Assembly: GCA_026260175.1 (NCBI GenBank)
Contig: JAKCWW010000102.1
Span: 87,852-151,851 of the forward strand
Length of the DNA: 64,000 nucleotides
From: Reticulitermes lucifugus
Taxonomy: Eukaryota; Arthropoda; Insecta; Blattodea; Rhinotermitidae
Reading direction: 5' to 3'
Shown piece by piece: positions 58,583 to 64,000 of the stretch. Position numbers and translations under genes: made by a program. The notes below the pieces were generated by a model, which did not search any database, was not told the DNA's origin, and was given only the letters and a program-made list of their open reading frames with translations. The first letter of the stretch is position 1. Each line of letters opens with the position of its first letter.

Positions 58583-58713
58583 AGTCGTCTCGGATGTGAC
58601 CAGATGCTTCCAGGGCTAATAGTACTTCTTTATCCTGAAGATGGAGGCAAAAGTTTTCTCCGAATTGTTAGTACGTAACTACTAAATTACGCGACGTCAC
58701 ATCCCAGAAGACG
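58583..58713. mobile_element. Foldback family A element, inverted pair
   Basis: The left arm (about 58583-58625: GTCGTCTCGGATGTGACC, GGGCTAATAGTACTT) is a decayed inverted copy of the right arm (58670-58713: AGTACGTAACTACTAAATT, GACGTCACATCCCAGAAGAC). A hammerhead-like core lies between, on the plus strand. The right-arm tail matches the family A tail at 2.4, 8.1, 25.9 and 29.9 kb. Confidence 0.5.
58626..58675 (+). ncRNA. Hammerhead-ribozyme-like motif, family A
   Basis: TTTATC, an intact CTGAAGA (58635-58641), an extra T, stem II GGAG/CTCC (58643-58646 with 58658-58661), then GAATTGTTAGTAC, where GAAACGTCGGTAAC stands in related copies. The core and stem II are the cleanest of family A, but the GAAA box and helix III are mutated. 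Confidence 0.4.
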
Positions 58714-59116
58714 TAATCATACATTGGATTCTCTTTTATGAGGAATATGGTACAAGTTAGAATACGGAATTGACTTCTGGCCCGAGGCGTGAGGTATTAC
58801 TGGTGGGATAAATATACGCTCCAGAGGAAGTTGGGAAACGTGTTCCTTTCTTTCCTGTAGGGTTGTTAAAGCACGAGATGTAAGAAGTGAGCCTCGCACT
58901 TGGCGGTGCGCCCTGCCAGTGTGCAGCTTGGGGCAGTAAGGCGGGCGGATGTTGCGATGCAAGCATAGCGAAAAGGAACATCAAGTGGGAGGGCCGAGAG
59001 ACCAAGAAACTCAGTGGTACACTCTTGTCGGACGAACTGGGTTTCTGATATTCTCTCCAGTGAGGAGTATCTGGGGCTCTCTACACGGTCCTAAAACGAA
59101 CAAGGCGTTAAGCCGA

Positions 59117-59155
59117 AAATCCCCCCCCCATCCCGCACGTCTTCATGATGATGTA
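59117..59155 (+). mobile_element. Possible SINE family 1 tail fragment
   Basis: AATCCCCCCCCATCCCGC followed by ACGTCTTCATGATGATGTAC resembles the 3' tail at 31.26 kb (CTCCCGCATGCGCCTTCATG plus ATGTGCAC). The upstream body is not recognisable. Confidence 0.3.
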
Positions 59156-59436
59156 CTTCATTAAGCTCAGGGACAGCTTCAGCTTCATACGTTTAGCTGT
59201 ATGATGTTAGTAACTTTGGCAAGAAATACTGGTGAATTTGATTTCTTTCTTCGCTAGAGATAGGAGTGTTTAAAACAGAGTGAGCCCGAGCCCAACCTTA
59301 CTTGAAAATTTTATGAAATGTTTTTAAAGCACACAAAGCTGTAGTTACATGAAACCGTTTACAGAGTGTAATAATTCTCAGTGGTCCGGACCTCGGTGGT
59401 TCGGATCAGCAGATGGTCCGGACAATTACATTATTA

Positions 59437-59660
59437 TTATGATCATCATCATCATCATCCATATTCCTTACTTAACAGCAGTTTAGCTGGTTCTCAAAAG
59501 AGTACAGGTCTGCCTGACCCAAGCACTTCTTCTTCATTGTTCTGCCAAAAACCTAACTATTGGCATATAATAAGTATTGCTGCTTTCTGCATTAGAATAT
59601 ATAGAGCAGGGCGGATATTAAGCAACTTTATTTAACTCATTATTATTATTATTATTATAT
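59437..59660 (+). repeat. Two trinucleotide microsatellites
   Basis: (ATC)n at about 59440-59461 and (ATT)n at about 59640-59658, with unique sequence between. Confidence 0.85.
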
Positions 59661-60547
59661 ACCGTTGGGTAGAGTATTTACGCCTTAAGCAGTTACACTT
59701 CAGCACTGAGAGACGATTTTTATGTGTTACCTGTAACATGGAGTTTCCCTTCGGTGGTGTTGCAATATACGATAAATACAACAACCACATTTGAAGACGT
59801 GTTTTTTTTTTTCAAATCGAACGCTTAAGGTTATACACTAAACGAAATTTTTATTTCTAGGTATATGCGATTAAAGTATCTTGATATCATGACCGTTTTA
59901 TGTATTTATTTACTACTACCCACCATAATATGCGGTCTAGTTTTTTGGCTTCGTATATAAGAATTTTATTAGGGTTTCCGCAAATATTTTTCGAGTGCGA
60001 AAAGGTTTCGTGACGAAACAGAATTTAGAACACGGGTTTATAATACTGGGTTGTCACTATTGATTTTGCGAACCAATTTCGGACGGAAAAAAAAATACGA
60101 AATAGCTGGGAAGGATTGGTGCAGTCGGTGCTGAATCAGATCGGAGGGAATTCCAGCGAACTCCAAACTTTCCATTGTGGACCAGTTTTTTGAGTCACAC
60201 AGTTTACACGAAAGAACAAGTCAGGGTCGAATAGTGCCAAAAGGCCGTGTACCCCACGTAGTTGAAGTGTTCCAACTCAGCTACAACTCCACTGCCTTCT
60301 TACGTCTTTGTCGTCGCATTGTTTGCTCCTTGATTTCCCGTACGTTTATCACAGTGGGTTACCTACTTGAGTAATGACCTGTCATCTGGGATGTCTCACA
60401 AAACTTATTATGGTTAATGATTGGAGTCAGTGTTCTAATTTCATAGAATGACATTCACATCCCTACGTTTCACTGTCTGTCTCAAAGATGGACACCATTC
60501 AGTAACTCTCGTTCCCTGTAAGGCTATTGACACTATATAGTCTAGAT
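59661..60547. other. No recognised feature
   Basis: Short frames only. Confidence 0.5.
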
Positions 60548-60941
60548 CAGGCCTGCTGAACCTTGTATATGGTGCGGGCAACCTCGGCAAAACTTGGTCT
60601 GAAATTCATTCATTGCACAGAATGAAGAAGGAGTAAGTATCATGTATCACTTTACCTGTGTATTTGCCTATAACTACATCATGTGCAATAAACATATAAT
60701 GATAATAACGGAAAAATTAATCACAAATGCAATTTTCAAACTAGGAAAGGTTGTCGCCATCTTTAGCACATTTTTACAAAGTGAATAAGTAATGTAAGCC
60801 TCCATAAGTAAGTAGCTGAATAAGGTTTCAAAATTGCTTCGGCATTCTATCTCGGCTTTCCCGAGGAAAGTGCTAAAGATTCGGATTGTCTCCGCGGGCA
60901 ACATTTTTCCCGCGAGCTACGGGTTGAGCGGGTAGGGCTTG
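60548..60941. mobile_element. hAT-like non-autonomous element
   Basis: The left end CAGGCCTGCTGAACCTTG and the reversed right end CAAGCCCTACCCGCTCAACC share the CAGGCCTGCTCAACC-type terminus of hAT transposons. Subterminal GCGGGCAAC (left) and CGCGGGCAAC (right) are also typical. The AT-rich interior has only a 76-codon frame. I could not identify an 8-bp target duplication, so the exact ends are uncertain. Confidence 0.55.
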
Positions 60942-62163
60942 AATCGTCAGGTTTTGTCAACTTTGTGCTTACGATTTCTTGTCGAAAACAAACTCCTGTT
61001 CATATCTCAGTTAGACTACAGCCAAAATTGGGCCACGGCTATAAATAGGCCTTCTATGGGGGCAAATATAATACTTTCGAAATGTAATGTATTTTAATAG
61101 CCGACTGAAGGTAATTCTCGGTTCACGATGTGGGAAACGACGTGGGCCTAAGCGCATCTGCTCGTCTTCTATGAAATTCGTGCATGTCCTTGGACGGTGG
61201 GATATGAATATGATTTATTAGCGTGTGTCCGGTGAAGAATGTATACAGAACATTGCTAATGAGGAATACAAATTAATCTATTTTTCCATGTCATTACACT
61301 TTACACGGATGATACTCCGTTGTCGACATATTTAACTCATTTACAGTAGGACTCTTATATGGGTTTATCGTACCTCCGCTATATATTCTTATGTGTTACT
61401 GCTACCTGTCGTTGCATTTGGTTGCCTATTCATACGTATGAATACACTTTTATTCCACCAATTACTGACCCAGCTTACTTCTTCATGCTTGGTCATCTAT
61501 GTTTGATTATTTGACTTCTAATTACGAAATTGCTGGGTAATTTTAAGCTTGAATTGTTCAGTTTTTATCAGCGTATTCAGAGGTAAAATCCCTCATAAAC
61601 CAAACGTTAAATTGTTAAGCAGCAAAAGCACTCTAGTTTTTGACATCTGAAGATGGTTTCGCTTTTCAGGATGACCATTTGAATTTCGTTATTCCCTACA
61701 CAATTCAACGCTAATGACAGTGGTTTGGATTCTATTGTTTTCCCTTCATTTAACCCTGGACAGTCACACTGACATATTCGCAAACGTCCATAAATATTCC
61801 TCAGCTCTTCACACTCCATTTCCATCTATATCAGCTATAAATAACATTGCTTCTGCCACTTCATGATATTGAATGCCGCCTGTCACTCTCTACTTAATTT
61901 CGTTCCAATGTGGTCAACTAAGAATATTAAACGTAAACTCGAATTCTCAATTTTCCAATTAAAATCAATTAATCAAAGTTAGGATGGAATATTGAGCTTA
62001 TTGACAAGTTCACTGAGCTTCATTATGACTGTGCCTTTGCTAACTTAACGAGTTTCCATTTCGGCCATCATAAGAATAATTTCGGGTTACCAAATAGGCG
62101 ATAATTTCTGAGTTCTTTAATTCATTTCTGTGTCACCTGTTTGGATGCGGGGAAAATACGCGT
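60942..62163. other. No recognised feature
   Basis: CTGAAGATGGT at 61650 followed by ACCA looks superficially like a hammerhead core but lacks GAAA and a stem I partner. Confidence 0.5.
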
Positions 62164-62250
62164 TTGTGTATGTACGTATGCATGTGTTGTGTATGTACGT
62201 ACGTACATATGTATATGTATATGTGTATGTAATGTATATATGTATAACCT
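62164..62250 (+). repeat. (GTAT)/(GTAC)-type microsatellite
   Basis: Alternating purine-pyrimidine run built from TGTATGTA, GTACGTAC and ATGTATAT units. Confidence 0.85.
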
Positions 62251-62383
62251 GACATCTTAAGGGACTGTATTTAATGTCTGGATTTATTTTAGTTGATCAG
62301 TAATTTTAGACTTAGGTAAGAAGACTGCAACCCATATCTGGAAAAACAAAAGCTTTACACTTTATATTTGGTCGGACAGGAAG

Positions 62384-62682
62384 GTGTAGGGCAGGCCTGT
62401 CAAGCTCAAAACAGTTTTCGAGCCAAATCCAAAATCAAAGTTGATACCTTGGGCCGCCACGTTTAATGTCATACTTGCTCGTCGTTCTTCACTTGTGCGT
62501 AAAGACTTTAATGTAGAGAACCCTAAGGATGTAAAATAATATTTGTATTTAATTTTTCAGTACTTCTTAGATGTATTATGCAACAGAAATTTAAGGAAAT
62601 TAAAAGTAATAATTTTCAACACGTGAGAGGGCCAAATCTTGTAGCGTGTGTGGACCGCATATTTGACACGCCTAGTGTAGGA
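62384..62682. mobile_element. hAT MITE with TIRs and 8-bp target duplication
   Basis: The element proper is 62392-62674 (283 bp). It begins CAGGCCTGTCAAGCTC and ends GCATATTTGACACGCCTA; the reversed end TAGGCGTGTCAAAT matches the start over about 11 of 13 positions. Subterminal GGGCCGCC and GGACCGCAT are typical of hAT elements with CAGGGGTGTCAAAC ends. It is flanked by GTGTAGGG (62384-62391) and GTGTAGGA (62675-62682), a 7-of-8 direct repeat of the size made by hAT transposases. The AT-rich interior has no transposase, so it would have depended on an autonomous relative. Confidence 0.75.
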
Positions 62683-64000
62683 CTATTAACAGTAAATACA
62701 GGGGCATAACTGACAAATTTTCGTTGAAAAAATACAGAACTTTCTGGGTGGGATTGTTTAGAAGAACTCAGTATATTCGTTCGAAAAGTAAAATTCTATT
62801 TCAAGAGAAATATAAGATATGTATTTGTGGGTGCCGGGTTAACTTACGTGAATGGTATGTAGGTCAGAATATAAGGTACTGATATTGTGGGGTGTAGAGG
62901 GGGAGGAGTATGCTCAAAGATCATTATTTCAATACCGTCACAAACTCTGACTGCTAGAAGCCATACCAAACAAATATGAAAAGTAGAGACGACGAGGTTC
63001 CTATACCCCCTAAAATGTTGAGGCGTCTGAATTTGTGTGGCTAATACCCCCGGTCTTGTGCTGAAAAGTCAGGACTCCTGTCCTCGTGGTGGTGTTCGTT
63101 GCCAATATTGATTTTGTTTTAACCCTGTAAATGTAACATCATGGATGGGGCTCAGCTAAAGGGTAGAGGTGGTGGTATTTATAAAGCAAAGCTGCAAAGG
63201 CCAAGCTGCGATATGGTAATGCGTCCGTCCCCTAATTAAACAGCGAAAAGGGACGCTCGACAGAATTATAAAGTGGAACCCCCTTCTGTCTCTCTCTGCC
63301 ACCCCTTTGCCGCCCACACTCACCCCTCCCATTTCCAACCCTCTTTCACAGATTTCACAATATAACAGCAGGGCGACACAGTTCATCCAAAAGTTAGGCG
63401 TCCTGGGGACGTGGTCGGTTTACGTAAAACGAAAACCTATATATTTTCTCTTTTGCTGGTCTAAAAATGAGAGACAGGTTCCTACAGTAAAGTCCTACAC
63501 TCGATTAAACCTGAAGGACCCAGTAGGCAGGCCTAATTGTAATTATATAAGATCCTAAAGATAAAGCATTCCATTTGCGATTTGTCTATTGGAAAAAATA
63601 TATATATATTGTGGTACAAAGTGACAGAAGTGATGGCGTTTTGTTTTTTTTCTATTTTGTTTTAAATTAAAGTTGAATTTATTTTATTTATGTGCTTCCT
63701 TTGCAGTTCGGAAACAATTATCATCCGGTGTAGAACGCAAATAAACGCTGAAAATCCAGATATTACGAAATGAAAAATGGGATCCTTGATTGCAGATAGT
63801 TCTCCCCTCATCATGCCACACCACAACTTTCTGGTTGAAGGTACGATCTAAATCGGCGGTTTTCAAAATTGTTCTCCACGTCTCAAGTACGTAACTCATA
63901 CTGTCTGTGCAGATGGTAACAATACCTACTCAGCACCCCATAAAATCTCCGAGGACTTAACAGCATGATGCTGAAACCCCCATTGAAAGTAAAACATATA
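62683..64000. other. Mostly unrecognised; short (TA)n at about 63597-63610
   Basis: A pyrimidine-rich patch lies at 63280-63345. Short frames only. Confidence 0.5.

Noticed and set aside
61640-61690. Hammerhead core from CTGAAGATGGT...ACCA
   Set aside because: The GAAA box is missing and the flanks do not form stem I.

Overview
This window looks like non-coding nuclear DNA from a large, repeat-rich arthropod genome, most likely an insect. It is AT-rich, with no compact gene arrangement. Open frames are short, overlap on both strands, and show no recognisable domains; the longest (about 150-170 codons) are either minisatellite or unremarkable. What can be recognised is old mobile-element debris: tRNA-derived SINEs with A and B boxes, hAT-type miniature transposons with 8-bp target duplications, and three copies of the C-terminal end of a non-LTR retrotransposon polyprotein (AQDRDRW...VMNLRIP-stop). 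That last tail is, from memory only, common in cockroach and termite genomes, so a blattodean-type insect is my guess, not a demonstrated fact. No tRNA, rRNA, CRISPR or convincing protein-coding gene was found. One very weak candidate terminal exon is given at 12621-12695 (minus).

Layout: 0-13 kb is sparse, with a foldback element fragment (2.4 kb), a hAT fragment (5.2 kb), a full-length antisense SINE (7.0-7.26 kb), a foldback pair (7.9-8.1 kb) and a SINE tail (11.0 kb). 13-21 kb holds a sense SINE, a 12-unit minisatellite (14.8-15.3 kb), a complete hAT MITE (16.2 kb) and a hAT remnant (19.2 kb). 21-33 kb is richest in inverted-repeat elements (21.2-21.55, 25.8-25.94, 29.77-29.91 and 32.19-32.51 kb), with two non-LTR tails at 29.3-29.65 kb. 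33.57-34.17 kb is a 43-bp minisatellite followed by a second SINE family. 38-48 kb contains copies of an unclassified dispersed repeat, more foldback elements, a perfect 26-bp hairpin, a third non-LTR tail and a SINE. 52.8-53.5 kb is a G-depleted tract beside a possible third SINE. 57-64 kb holds two more inverted repeats and two hAT MITEs.

The most interesting feature is a set of foldback elements carrying hammerhead-ribozyme-like cores (CTGANGA, stem II, GAAA, a tiny self-complementary helix III, then a stem I partner). The putative stem I shows base-pair-preserving differences between copies: TCACC/GGTGA versus TTACC/GGTAA, and a C-G versus G-C swap between the two arms at 21.2/21.5 kb. 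The self-complementary ACGT or ACATGT in place of helix III resembles the dimer-acting hammerheads known from Penelope-like elements, retrozymes and newt satellite DNA. A consistent extra T between CTGANGA and stem II is a caveat. Most copies are visibly mutated, so these are probably relics of an RNA-based mobile element.
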